Part shown: positions 39,985 to 49,873 of the stretch, piece after piece
Layout: each line of letters opens with the position of its first letter
How positions within the stretch are numbered: the first letter of the stretch is position 1
Assembly: GCF_001684335.1 (NCBI RefSeq)
Contig: NZ_LOIC01000088.1
Coordinates: 318,158-382,157 of the forward strand
Source: Photorhabdus namnaonensis
GTDB taxonomy: Bacteria > Pseudomonadota > Gammaproteobacteria > Enterobacterales > Enterobacteriaceae
Direction of reading: 5' to 3'
Length of the DNA: 64,000 bases
Notes under the pieces: model-generated
The model's input: only the letters and a program-made list of their open reading frames with translations
What the model was told of the DNA's origin: nothing
Databases searched by the model: none
Position numbers and translations under genes: made by a program

Positions 39985-41582
39985 AAATACCCACAGTAAT
40001 CATCAAGATAGGTGGTAAGACACTCAACCAATTTACCGTAATCAGCCTGACAACCCACCATCACATCAACGGCATCCCTTCGGCCAACATCACTCTAGGC
40101 ATAGCCGGTGATGCCAGCCATATTTTTGACGCCAAGACGCAGGCTGAATTGACAAGCTGTCGCCCGAATCATGAAGTTATCGTGCAGATGCAAAAAACCG
40201 TGTTATTTAAGGGTGTTATCGTGCGACAAACACTGGGGCTTAAAGGTCAAGACAGCATCATTACCCTGACAGCAAAACATCACCTGCAAAAATTAACCCA
40301 TAGCTTTCACTCGCAGCTATTTAATAAACAGAGTGATGAGGCGATTATCAAAAAACTCTTTAATCAGAATGGCATCCAAACGACGATCAAACAGGCGCCG
40401 CAACTCAAAACCGTTCATGAACAAATGGTGCAATTCCGTTGCAATGACTGGGCATTCCTAAAAAGCCGATTGACTGCCACTAATACCTGGCTGCTGCCCG
40501 GCAATGAGTCAGTTACCTTGATAACACCTAAAGCGCTGAATAAGTCAACTGTGCATACCCTTCATCGGCATGCCAGCGATCAAAATATTGTGCTATTTGA
40601 AGCGGATCTCCAGTGGAATAACCAACACAACCCTAAAACCGTCAGTGTACGTGCCTGGGATGTGACTCAACAAAAGCTTTCTCAGGCAATCAATACCCAA
40701 AACAGCAAGCTTGGCAGCAACAAGCTGGCCGTGGACAGCATCGCTGCGCTAGCTGATAAAGAGTGGCAATGGGCTTACAGCTATCCATTGGATAATGAAC
40801 AAGCCAAACATCTTGCTCAAGGCATTATGGATAACTTACGCAGTCATAATATATCCGGTAGCTTTGAAATCGAAGGTAATCATCATTACCAACCGGGGGA
40901 CGTTTTAGCGTTAAACGGCTTTGGTCAGGGAATGGATGGCCAAGGGATTATCACCGGTGTAAATCAGATAATTAACCAGCGGCAAGGCTGGCGCACCCGA
41001 TTAACCTTAGGCATGTTGCCGGATGTTGACCCTCCGGTGCCACAGGTAAAAGAGTTACATATCGGTATCGTGGAAAAATATCAGCAAGACAGCCAATCGC
41101 TAGGCCGTATCCCGGTCAGAATACCGGCATTAAACTTAATCCAAGGCGTACTCTTTGCCCGTTTAGGTAAACCTTATGCCAGTCATGAAAGTGGGTTCTG
41201 CTTTTATCCAGAACCGGGAGATGAAGTTATTATCGGCTTCTTTGAATGTGACCCCCGTTTTCCGGTGATATTAGGTTCCATGCATAATCCTAAAAATAAA
41301 TCGCCGGTAGAACCCAGTGAAAAAAATCAAATGAAAACCTTAGTGATCAAACGAGGAGATAAACAACAGGCATTAATCTTCGATAATAAAGAAAACACCG
41401 TGGCACTTAATAGCGGAGAAAATAAAGTCTCTCTGCAACAGGATAAAGATATTACGCTCAATTCATCTAAAAATCTCATCACTCAGGCCCACGAAATTAA
41501 CATACAAGCAGAAAAATCTCTATCAGCTACAGGAAAATCCGGGGTGGATATTAAGGGCGCGAAAATTAACTTAACACAGTAA
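39981..41582 (+). CDS. pvc8: PVC spike protein Pvc8 (VgrG-like)
   Basis: This 533-residue gp27/gp5-type spike has an N-terminal ring domain, then an OB-fold segment about residues 355-450 (GRIPVRIPALNLIQGVLFAR, YPEPGDEVIIGFFECDPRFP, VILGSMHNPKNKSP). A C-terminal beta-helix follows, with repeating strands such as NTVALNSGENKVSLQQDKDI. It forms the trimeric membrane-piercing needle, capped by Pvc10. Confidence 0.93.
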   Translation: MKIPTVIIKIGGKTLNQFTVISLTTHHHINGIPSANITLGIAGDASHIFDAKTQAELTSCRPNHEVIVQMQKTVLFKGVIVRQTLGLKGQDSIITLTAKHHLQKLTHSFHSQLFNKQSDEAIIKKLFNQNGIQTTIKQAPQLKTVHEQMVQFRCNDWAFLKSRLTATNTWLLPGNESVTLITPKALNKSTVHTLHRHASDQNIVLFEADLQWNNQHNPKTVSVRAWDVTQQKLSQAINTQNSKLGSNKLAVDSIAALADKEWQWAYSYPLDNEQAKHLAQGIMDNLRSHNISGSFEIEGNHHYQPGDVLALNGFGQGMDGQGIITGVNQIINQRQGWRTRLTLGMLPDVDPPVPQVKELHIGIVEKYQQDSQSLGRIPVRIPALNLIQGVLFARLGKPYASHESGFCFYPEPGDEVIIGFFECDPRFPVILGSMHNPKNKSPVEPSEKNQMKTLVIKRGDKQQALIFDNKENTVALNSGENKVSLQQDKDITLNSSKNLITQAHEINIQAEKSLSATGKSGVDIKGAKINLTQ

Positions 41583-41594
41583 TGAGGTATTGAA

Positions 41595-42017
41595 ATGACA
41601 AACTCAATATTAGCCGATATTTATGGTCGCGGCTGGAAATTTCCACCACAGTTTTCTCTTGAAACAGGCGTAGCAATGGCCGAAGGCGCAGAAAATGTTC
41701 GTCAAAGTATGAAAATCCTTTTTCTAACTGAACCCGGTGAACGGATTATGCGTGAAGATTACGGCTGCGGTCTGAATGATTATATGTTTGAAAATATCAG
41801 TGATGAATTGTTATCGGAGATTCAAACCCGTATTGAAGAGCGAGTTCTACGCTATGAACCTCGTGCTGAAATCACCGATATTCAGGTAACTCAGAAAACA
41901 GGATCACCTAATACTCTACATATTCAAGTGACCTATGCCCTAAGAGGCAGTGAAATTAGTCAACAGCTTGAAGGCATTCTTGAAGTCAATGAAGGTCGGG
42001 CAAAGGTGAGCCTATGA
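41595..42017 (+). CDS. pvc9: PVC baseplate wedge protein Pvc9 (gp25-like)
   Basis: This 140-residue GPW/gp25 family protein has FPPQFSLETGVAMAEGAENV, ILFLTEPGERIMREDYGCGL and the EPR-type motif RYEPRAEIT. gp25 nucleates sheath assembly on the baseplate. Its stop overlaps pvc10 (ATGA). Confidence 0.95.
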   Translation: MTNSILADIYGRGWKFPPQFSLETGVAMAEGAENVRQSMKILFLTEPGERIMREDYGCGLNDYMFENISDELLSEIQTRIEERVLRYEPRAEITDIQVTQKTGSPNTLHIQVTYALRGSEISQQLEGILEVNEGRAKVSL

Positions 42018-42430
42018 GTAAGCAATTGATCATCGATGGCGATAGTTTGTTATTCGAACCCTTATTCGGCAACCGGCAAGTCACCATTTTGGGACCGGCA
42101 ATTATCAGAGGCAGCGGACACGCTCAAATCCAAGGTAAAAAGATCGCTATTGTGGGTGATGAAAAAAAGGTACAACTTCAAGCGCAATATATTACCCCCA
42201 GCCACCCAACACTCGGTATGGGTATAGTCACCATTGCGCAATTGGATATCAGCCAACAAGTCAACTTTTGCCGCAGTAACGCCACGGTAATTGTTGTCGG
42301 GCAGCAATTTACCGCCCGTTTTACCCCGACACAACCGGCAATTAACCCGTCAGGCGTACCGGATATAACAACCCCCAGTATGGGAAAAGGCCGTTTTATT
42401 CCCAGTCAATATATCGTTAACGCCGGATAA
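42014..42430 (+). CDS. pvc10: PVC spike-tip protein Pvc10
   Basis: This 138-residue beta-rich protein (LLFEPLFGNRQVTILGPAII, AQIQGKKIAIVGDEKKV) has the size and position of Afp10/Pvc10, the PAAR-like tip that sharpens the spike. No PAAR motif repeats are obvious, so the call rests on position, size and overall pattern. Confidence 0.85.
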   Translation: MSKQLIIDGDSLLFEPLFGNRQVTILGPAIIRGSGHAQIQGKKIAIVGDEKKVQLQAQYITPSHPTLGMGIVTIAQLDISQQVNFCRSNATVIVVGQQFTARFTPTQPAINPSGVPDITTPSMGKGRFIPSQYIVNAG

Positions 42431-42490
42431 ATAACGATATTATTCTGTAAAAATATATCAGAAATATATTCAAATAACAGGTGGTATAAT

Positions 42491-44647
42491 ATGGGACTCA
42501 CCGAATTAAAAGATAAACTTTCCGCTATCGTACCAGAGACAGAATTTAAACTTGATGAAAGAAGTACGCTGGATATGTTAAACTGGCTACAAGAATATTC
42601 TAAGAAAATACCTTTCGGTCAAGAGAAAGAAAAATTCTGGGATAGCTTCTATTTTATTCAGAAAAATAATCCTGATAAATTAGCAGAAATTTACCAAAAC
42701 GTTAATAAAGCAGATGGACATTTACCGGCACATCAAGCTTTTGTATTGGCTTTTTTAAAACTGTTAGAAACAACCAAAATTTTATTTAATACCTTCCCGG
42801 TACGACATCGTGATCTTTATTATCGGGAATTATTAGGATTGAAACCGAGAAATGCACAAGCGGATAGCGTTGCTTTAGGCATTACCTTAAACACAGATAA
42901 TGCAGAATATCTTATCCCTAAAGGAACCCTGTTTGATGCCGGGCAGGATAGCGCTGGGAATCCGTTACAATATGCATCAGATGCTGATTTATTAGCGAAC
43001 CAAGGAAAACTAACCGACCTGCGTTGGTATCGGAAAGATAACGATGGCTGGAAATCGGCAATACTACTAAACCACTCAGATAATATTAAATTGCCTGAAA
43101 ACGGTATTAAGCTTTTTAGCCCAACTAACAATGATTCCCCTGTAATTCTGTCCGGCTACTTGATTATCTGCTCCTTATTTGACATATCTGAGAAAAAACT
43201 TAATATTACATTGGCTCTAGAAGATAGTTGGAACGGTAATCCTACTGATATAACAGCAAAGATTCGCTCAGAAAATAAATGGACTTCTCTATCAGTAAGA
43301 AAAGAGGCTAATAATCTTAAACTTCTCGTATCAGACGATATTAATCCTATCGATCAACCCATTACTCTAAATAATATGACATTTAAGGTACCGACATTAA
43401 ATATAAGCGTTACTAATGGATCTACTCTACCCAACATTACAGGTATTACAATAAACAGCACAGAGGCTAAAATCGAGCAATACTCCATTTATCCCATGAC
43501 GAATTCTATCTGGAGCGTTCAAAAGTCAGAAACACAACAACTATTAACCAATGACACATTTTATTTAGGTTTTACCGGTGTATTACCGGGGCAAACTTTA
43601 TCCCTGTACTGGCAGTTAGACGGCTTTGAAGAGTTCTCCATATCTTGGTTTTATCTTAATAAAGACAATACATGGCAGCTATTAACCCAACTGGTTAACG
43701 ACCAAACCCGCAACCTGTTTAATCGCGGAACTTTGAAAACTTTATTACCACAAAACGCTTTCAATCAAACCTCTCTAATGCCAACAAATAAATACTGGCT
43801 AAAAGCTGAGATGATACCAAAGGTATCTGGTGGAAAAACACTTAATTATCCGAGAATTAACGGTCTGTTATATAACGCTATAACCGCTACTCTAATTAAC
43901 GTAGAAACCATTGAGGCGGATCACTTGTTAAATGGACTAACCGCCAACAATATTAAACAGCCGGTGAATTCATCCGTTGCAATCAGTGAAGTAGCTCAAC
44001 CTTGGACATCTTGGAATGGTCGTCCAAAAGAAGACGAGCAAACCTTCCTAAAACGAGTTCCCTCCCGGCTGTCCCATCGTAACCGAGCATTAAATTGGGG
44101 TGATATTGTCACCTTACTAAAAGAGCGGTTTGTCAGTATATTTGATGTCAAATACCCTTCTACCAGTGAATTAACCAAAATACCAGCGCCAGAAAAGCGC
44201 CAATTAATCGTCATCCCTAATAATCGCTATAAAGATAATGATGATTCACTCCGCCCAGAATTAAACCAAGCTCGATTAACTGAAATGGTCGAATGGATAG
44301 ATCAATTAAGCAGCCCTTGGGCAACTATTGAAATTCAGAATCCCACATACGTTGATGTCCCGATTAGCTATGAATTGGTATTTGCTTCAGGAGTTAATCC
44401 CGATTATGGCCGCCATCAATTACAACAGGAACTGAGTCGAATCTACATGCCGTGGGGAGAAAATATTGCTATTGGCGTAACACCAGGTAATCGCATTGAC
44501 TATTACCAGTTATTAGCCACGATTCAACAATCACCCTATGTTGAACGGGTCACTAACTTGACTTTACAAAAAGACAGTCTATCCACAGATGCTGTAGGTA
44601 AAAGTATAGAAGCCGACGATGATGAAGTATTGATTTTAGTCTGGTAA
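42491..44647 (+). CDS. pvc11: PVC baseplate J-like protein Pvc11
   Basis: This 718-residue gp6/baseplate-J family wedge protein has an N-terminal helical region (FDAGQDSAGNPLQYASDADL) and the conserved C-terminal arch with ETFLKRVPSRLSHRNRALNW-type sequence (here EQTFLKRVPSRLSHRNRALN), WATIEIQNPTYVDVPISYEL and LGVTPGNRIDYYQ-like GVTPGNRIDYYQLL. It forms the baseplate ring with Pvc12. Confidence 0.93.
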   Translation: MGLTELKDKLSAIVPETEFKLDERSTLDMLNWLQEYSKKIPFGQEKEKFWDSFYFIQKNNPDKLAEIYQNVNKADGHLPAHQAFVLAFLKLLETTKILFNTFPVRHRDLYYRELLGLKPRNAQADSVALGITLNTDNAEYLIPKGTLFDAGQDSAGNPLQYASDADLLANQGKLTDLRWYRKDNDGWKSAILLNHSDNIKLPENGIKLFSPTNNDSPVILSGYLIICSLFDISEKKLNITLALEDSWNGNPTDITAKIRSENKWTSLSVRKEANNLKLLVSDDINPIDQPITLNNMTFKVPTLNISVTNGSTLPNITGITINSTEAKIEQYSIYPMTNSIWSVQKSETQQLLTNDTFYLGFTGVLPGQTLSLYWQLDGFEEFSISWFYLNKDNTWQLLTQLVNDQTRNLFNRGTLKTLLPQNAFNQTSLMPTNKYWLKAEMIPKVSGGKTLNYPRINGLLYNAITATLINVETIEADHLLNGLTANNIKQPVNSSVAISEVAQPWTSWNGRPKEDEQTFLKRVPSRLSHRNRALNWGDIVTLLKERFVSIFDVKYPSTSELTKIPAPEKRQLIVIPNNRYKDNDDSLRPELNQARLTEMVEWIDQLSSPWATIEIQNPTYVDVPISYELVFASGVNPDYGRHQLQQELSRIYMPWGENIAIGVTPGNRIDYYQLLATIQQSPYVERVTNLTLQKDSLSTDAVGKSIEADDDEVLILVW

Positions 44648-44676
44648 TAATCCCCCCTAAACGAAGGAGTTAACAA

Positions 44677-47600
44677 ATGAATAATCGAGATAGACTATTT
44701 CCCATTATTAAAGACGATATTGCCTTTGATACCTTACTTACTCAGGCAAAAACCGTTATTGAGCAACAATCCGGCCAATGTTGGAACGATATGGGGGAAA
44801 ATGATCCAGGCATCACCTTATTAGAAGCTTGTTGTTATGGTGCATCGGATTTAGCTTACCGCCATTCATTACCACTGAAAGATCTTCTTACTCCTAAACA
44901 AGAAGAACGGACGCCAGGCGATGGTATTTTCCCTAAAGAGTTTGGCCCTCAACAAATATTGACCTGTGGCCCTATCACCGAAGAAGATTATCGTCGGGCT
45001 TTATTAGATTTGCATAGCAACGACAAAATCGATGGTTATTTTTTCTTTAATGATGTACAACTTATTCGTGAACCTAAAAATCAACGCTATACATACTGGT
45101 ATAACAAGCAAAAACGTCAATATAGTTTCATTGAAAATCAATCCAGTTCCACTGAAGATCCATTCTATTCCATTGCAGACCAACATAGTGATACACAACA
45201 GTTAAAGTTGACACTAAGGGGAAACTATTGGCTTTATCTGCTACCTAGCCGGGAAACTCAGGCTAATAATACACTCGCTCAGACAAAACTAAAAACTTTC
45301 CTAAAAGATAACCGCAATTTAGGAGAGTCCGTCAGTAAAATTATTTGGCTAGAACCTGTCGATCTATCCTTGAAGATTGATATTCAACTTGATGATGACG
45401 TCAAAGATATCGCTGATATATTCGCTAAAGTTTATAAAACGGCGGAACAAATGGTGCTTGAAAAACCACAGCGTTATACCACCCAAGCTATGAAAGAAAT
45501 GGGTTACAATAATGAAGAAATTTTTAATGGGCCTTATTTACATCATGGTTGGCTTCCTCAATTACCTTCAATCAAAAATTACACTGAATCTAGAAAATTA
45601 AATCTAAGCCCCTTAGTTAACCAATTACTGGATATCAAGGGAATCAAGAACATTACCCAGTTAACGTTAGATAAACATGATGAAAAAATTTCCAAGCTAC
45701 TAGATGATAATTGGTCTTGGGAAATCGCCCAAGGGTACTACCCCAGATTATGGGGCGATGATCCCTTGAAATTGATTACCTCACCAGACAGTCCGCTCAC
45801 TATTACCGCCAAAGGTGGGGTTAAAGTTAAGGTTTCCAAACAAGATATAAAAAATAAGATTATTCCAGAGCCATTGACTGATATACAACCTGAATTGATG
45901 AATTGGGGTAAACATCGTAAGGTTCTAGATTACTATCCAGTAAGCAATAAATTACCTGCCTGCTATGGATTACAAACGAATACCCAACAACAAATACAAC
46001 TACATCAGTTTATATTGCCTTTTGAACAAATGCTAGCTAACAACTGTGCTGAGCTCTCTTTATTACCAAAACTATTAGCTTTTAAACAACGAGGAAATAC
46101 TGTATATGGTACTCAATGGCCTTTTAAAGAAAATAGTGTGGGTCAAAATGTTCATAAAAGCATAAAATCTAATTTAATTAATGAGGCAAATAACGAAGCT
46201 AAAATTGATAATAATGATGAAAACTATGCTAAAGAGTTAGTCATTCTAGATTATCTGTTGCGATATTTTGGAGTACAACGTGCAACTCCTCCCCTACCAC
46301 CAAGCTCACAGCTATCAGACTCAAAAGAATCTCAGCAAGATTTTCTATCTACCCAGCGTGAATATCTTGCTCAACAATCTAACCTAGCCTATCAACGTAA
46401 TAATATTCGAATTGATAAGGTATCAGCCCTTCAGAAACGTATTGCTGCCCGGCTTGGCCTGGGAGGAGAGTGTTTCAGTGAAACGCCGGAACTGGATAAA
46501 CTTCCCTTTTATCTGATTGAGCATCGTCAACTCTTGCCGGTAAAACCTGATGAAAAATTTAATGAAAAACAAACCCCTAATAATCTAGAAATTCAAGATA
46601 ATGAAGTAAAGATCACTCATAATGGTATAGCAAACCAGATAAAACAAGATCAGTTGATTAACCTCTCTTTTAGCGAAAGAGATGAATATGAAAATACCAA
46701 AACATTCACATTGCAGAACCAAATGATTACTCAGGTAACCGGAGATACATTTACCCTTAACATCAATAACAGCAGTGATCTGGAAAATAATAAAGACAAA
46801 ATAAAAACGGCATTTGAGCAAGGAAACCTACTCTGGCAGAACAGTCCAATATGGATGAAAGATATGGACTATCAACTAGTTTATGCCAATAAACTACATA
46901 AAGACAATGAAAGATGGATCACCATCAATGACGAAAGTTATTTCCCTGCTATGATAGAAAAAAATGACGAAATCACACTGAAAATAAATCCTGATTACAA
47001 GCTTAATACATATATAGAGAAGTTTGATCATGATAAAAAACAGATATTACTCAAAAGAGAATCAGGCTCAAAAAATTATTTTCCATTAAAGGAAGCAGTA
47101 TCACTCTATTACTGGAGCCATAATGATTACTTAAACAGAAAAAACGAGCTGATTTACGCCGGTGATACACCGTCAAATAACGAAGAAGATGAACGTTGGA
47201 TTGCCCTTAATGATGAAGATGACTTCGAAAGTATATTTAATCACACCATATCAACAATTAATTTTAGTTATAAATGCAACATGAAAATAAAAGAATTTAA
47301 TTATGGCAGCAAAAAAATATTAATCAAAAAAGATCCAGATTCAAAAAGTAATTTTCCTAATAAAGACGAAGCATCAATGTACTCATGGCATACCGATAAG
47401 ACTTCCATTGACAATGAATTGATTTATTCCAGTGACATTCCCTTAAATACTGGAGAAGATGAACGATGGATTACTGTAAGTGACGCATACAATTTCCAAT
47501 TAATATTTGAACGCAACAGTAAAGAAATTATATTGGAGTTAATTTCCAATTATAAACCTAATGCATACATAGAAAAATTTGATTATGATAAAAAACAGAT

Positions 47601-48312
47601 ATTGCTTAAAATAAACCCATATTCTAAAAGCAATTTCCCACAAAATGAAATGGCATCTCTATATTCCTGGCATATAGTATATCCATACGGAGAAATAGAT
47701 AGAGAAAATGAATTAGTTTATACCAGTGACATTCCCTCAAATACTGGAGAAGATGAACGCTGGATTTCAGTTAGTGATGAAGACTACTTCAATAAAGTAT
47801 TTAATGAGGGCAAAATATATAGAAAAGTCATATTAAAAACAAATACTGATTACACATTTAATTCGTACATCAAGGAATTTGATCCTATTGAAAAACAAAT
47901 ATTACTTGGAAAAAAATCAACCACAACAAATGATTTCCCAATAAAGGAAATAGCATCACTCTGTTACTGGCATTTCTCCGGCGAAAGATATGCTAAAGCT
48001 GATCATTTTTCATTTATGGTCAGTGTCGTGTTGAATCGCGAGCTAATTGGAAGTCGAGAAGTCGATCTTGACAAACTGGAATCCTGGGTGAAAGCCGAGA
48101 TTTTGGCCGAATTACCCGCTCATATCTCACTTGTTATTCACTGGCTATCACCAGAACATTTCGAAAAATTTGCCAGTATTTATAAACATTGGCAAAACAG
48201 CGGTGCTCCCTTAGGGGATCAAGCATATAAGATTTTAGAAACATTAACATTAGGAAAACAACCTGCTACTTCAATAGATACGATTACTGATTACACTATA
48301 GATGCACAATAA
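44677..48312 (+). CDS. pvc12: PVC baseplate protein Pvc12, enlarged by internal repeats
   Basis: This 1211-residue baseplate wedge protein opens with GENDPGITLLEACCYGASDL, the gp6-like family motif, and ends with FSFMVSVVLNRELIG and ELPAHISLVIHWLSPEHFEKF. Residues 745 to about 1105 hold four tandem copies of a ~90-residue unit (ERWI...D--F...ILLK...F--K-A-LY-W). One unit appears normal for the family, so this protein is enlarged by roughly 270 residues. The insertion should face the outside of the baseplate (inference). It is followed directly by pvc14; no pvc13 is present. Confidence 0.92.
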   Translation: MNNRDRLFPIIKDDIAFDTLLTQAKTVIEQQSGQCWNDMGENDPGITLLEACCYGASDLAYRHSLPLKDLLTPKQEERTPGDGIFPKEFGPQQILTCGPITEEDYRRALLDLHSNDKIDGYFFFNDVQLIREPKNQRYTYWYNKQKRQYSFIENQSSSTEDPFYSIADQHSDTQQLKLTLRGNYWLYLLPSRETQANNTLAQTKLKTFLKDNRNLGESVSKIIWLEPVDLSLKIDIQLDDDVKDIADIFAKVYKTAEQMVLEKPQRYTTQAMKEMGYNNEEIFNGPYLHHGWLPQLPSIKNYTESRKLNLSPLVNQLLDIKGIKNITQLTLDKHDEKISKLLDDNWSWEIAQGYYPRLWGDDPLKLITSPDSPLTITAKGGVKVKVSKQDIKNKIIPEPLTDIQPELMNWGKHRKVLDYYPVSNKLPACYGLQTNTQQQIQLHQFILPFEQMLANNCAELSLLPKLLAFKQRGNTVYGTQWPFKENSVGQNVHKSIKSNLINEANNEAKIDNNDENYAKELVILDYLLRYFGVQRATPPLPPSSQLSDSKESQQDFLSTQREYLAQQSNLAYQRNNIRIDKVSALQKRIAARLGLGGECFSETPELDKLPFYLIEHRQLLPVKPDEKFNEKQTPNNLEIQDNEVKITHNGIANQIKQDQLINLSFSERDEYENTKTFTLQNQMITQVTGDTFTLNINNSSDLENNKDKIKTAFEQGNLLWQNSPIWMKDMDYQLVYANKLHKDNERWITINDESYFPAMIEKNDEITLKINPDYKLNTYIEKFDHDKKQILLKRESGSKNYFPLKEAVSLYYWSHNDYLNRKNELIYAGDTPSNNEEDERWIALNDEDDFESIFNHTISTINFSYKCNMKIKEFNYGSKKILIKKDPDSKSNFPNKDEASMYSWHTDKTSIDNELIYSSDIPLNTGEDERWITVSDAYNFQLIFERNSKEIILELISNYKPNAYIEKFDYDKKQILLKINPYSKSNFPQNEMASLYSWHIVYPYGEIDRENELVYTSDIPSNTGEDERWISVSDEDYFNKVFNEGKIYRKVILKTNTDYTFNSYIKEFDPIEKQILLGKKSTTTNDFPIKEIASLCYWHFSGERYAKADHFSFMVSVVLNRELIGSREVDLDKLESWVKAEILAELPAHISLVIHWLSPEHFEKFASIYKHWQNSGAPLGDQAYKILETLTLGKQPATSIDTITDYTIDAQ
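46909..47995 (+). repeat. Four tandem ~90-residue repeats in pvc12
   Basis: Units start with ERWI at 46909, 47191, 47461 and 47755 (94, 90, 98 and about 79 residues). Each repeats ERWI-x3-D, an isoleucine/lysine strand, a Y-x3-F-D-Y-x-KKQILLK strand, NFP-x3-A-LY-WH, and NELIY-SDIPSN. They are diverged in sequence, so this is an old or selected expansion. Confidence 0.9.
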
Positions 48313-48433
48313 TAACCGCCCCAAATCAGCTTGTTAAGGTAATTAGCGATAAATAAAATGAACAGATAATAAAAGAACATCAGATATTATAAAGCCAAAA
48401 ATAAATTTGTTAATTATATAAGGAAATATAAAT

Positions 48434-49864
48434 ATGGTCTCTGAGCCAAATCTATTAAATCGGGTAATCATTACTATTGAAGCCAATAGTACACAGGTAG
48501 CTAAAAAAGTATTACATGGCTCCCTGCTTAATCAATCCAGTATAAATAAGTTAATCAATTCCTATTTTAATCAATATATCATTAATCAAAATATCTATTT
48601 AGAAGTACTCACCCTGAACCTTGGAGAAATAAGATTAGATGATTTTAATTCATTGTTTCCTATTCTACTTAATGATAAATTTAATCAAGCATTAAACCAA
48701 TATCAGGTAAATAATCAGACTGGTATTGAGAAATTTATTCATTACTTACATCAAAAAGATTCCACATCAAACCCAATGGAAAAAATGAAGAAGAATAAAA
48801 TTATTGATATCGATATTAAACAATTAATCAACCAATTACCCCAGATACAAAAAAATTGGACGTTCTTATTAGCAAAAAGCTGTTTATCTGAGCACAGTCT
48901 GCAAAACATTCTGGCTATCAGAGAACCTGCTTTATTAACTGCCATTAATCGAAAATTATCGGAGAACACAGTCACACCGCAACATCAGGAGGAACCAGTT
49001 TCCTCCTGGCAACTGATATTAAATGCTCTGAAATATATACAACAACATAATATACAGGAAATACCTGAACCCGATGCGAAAATTATCTCACGTATCACGG
49101 CTGAATTTAATAACGGAGCAATTAATATAGCATCTATTATCACATTATTTCGCCAGACTGCAACCTATAATTCTCCATTAAATAATTGGTTGAAACAACT
49201 CTGGCAAACAGCACCTATTTCCCAATATTGTAAAAAGTATCTATCGGTTGAAGAGTACCAATATTTGTCAGAATATTTTATTCCCAAACACGGGGATAAA
49301 AATAAATCTGGTAAAAAATCATCCGTGGGCTCTGAACCAGTTTTATCACCTGAACATTCTCCTCCGCGTCAGGTAAACAATGCTGGAATATTAATTTTAT
49401 GGCCGATATTACCTGCGCTGTTTAATCAACTTGGTCTACTTGAAAAGCAGAAATTTATCCATCGTCAAGCTCAATTCTGCGCGGTTGATCTCCTTGATTA
49501 TCTCATTTGGGGAACTGAAAAAGCACCGATAGAACGTAAAGGATTAAACTCTATTTTATGTGGGCTAATGACTGATGAAAATATCAAATCAATGCCCATT
49601 GAACCAGATAAACAATTAATAATAGATCAATGGTTGGACACAGTTATCGCCCAACTTCCTGCATGGAAGAAACTAAGCCGTAATGACGCCCGTCAGTTAT
49701 TTTTACAACGACCGGGTGAATTACAAATAGATGAACAAGAAATCAATATCACGGTACAACATCAACCGTTTGATGCACTATTATCTGACTGGCCCTGGCC
49801 ATTAAATATCGCCAAACTACCCTGGCTGGATCGCTCTTTATTAATCAACTGGCAAACTATTTAA
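48434..49864 (+). CDS. pvc14: PVC tape-measure protein Pvc14
   Basis: This 476-residue protein begins with the CIS tape-measure pattern (NRVIITIEANSTQVAKKVLH, LEVLTLNLGEIRLDDF). It ends with AGILILWPILPALFNQLGLL and LPWLDRSLLINWQ, the conserved C-terminal domain. Tape-measure length sets tube length in related particles. A GGAAATATAAAT stretch precedes the start. It follows pvc12 after a 121-bp gap where a fibre gene would normally lie. Confidence 0.9.
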   Translation: MVSEPNLLNRVIITIEANSTQVAKKVLHGSLLNQSSINKLINSYFNQYIINQNIYLEVLTLNLGEIRLDDFNSLFPILLNDKFNQALNQYQVNNQTGIEKFIHYLHQKDSTSNPMEKMKKNKIIDIDIKQLINQLPQIQKNWTFLLAKSCLSEHSLQNILAIREPALLTAINRKLSENTVTPQHQEEPVSSWQLILNALKYIQQHNIQEIPEPDAKIISRITAEFNNGAINIASIITLFRQTATYNSPLNNWLKQLWQTAPISQYCKKYLSVEEYQYLSEYFIPKHGDKNKSGKKSSVGSEPVLSPEHSPPRQVNNAGILILWPILPALFNQLGLLEKQKFIHRQAQFCAVDLLDYLIWGTEKAPIERKGLNSILCGLMTDENIKSMPIEPDKQLIIDQWLDTVIAQLPAWKKLSRNDARQLFLQRPGELQIDEQEINITVQHQPFDALLSDWPWPLNIAKLPWLDRSLLINWQTI

Positions 49865-49873
49865 AGGATTTAT

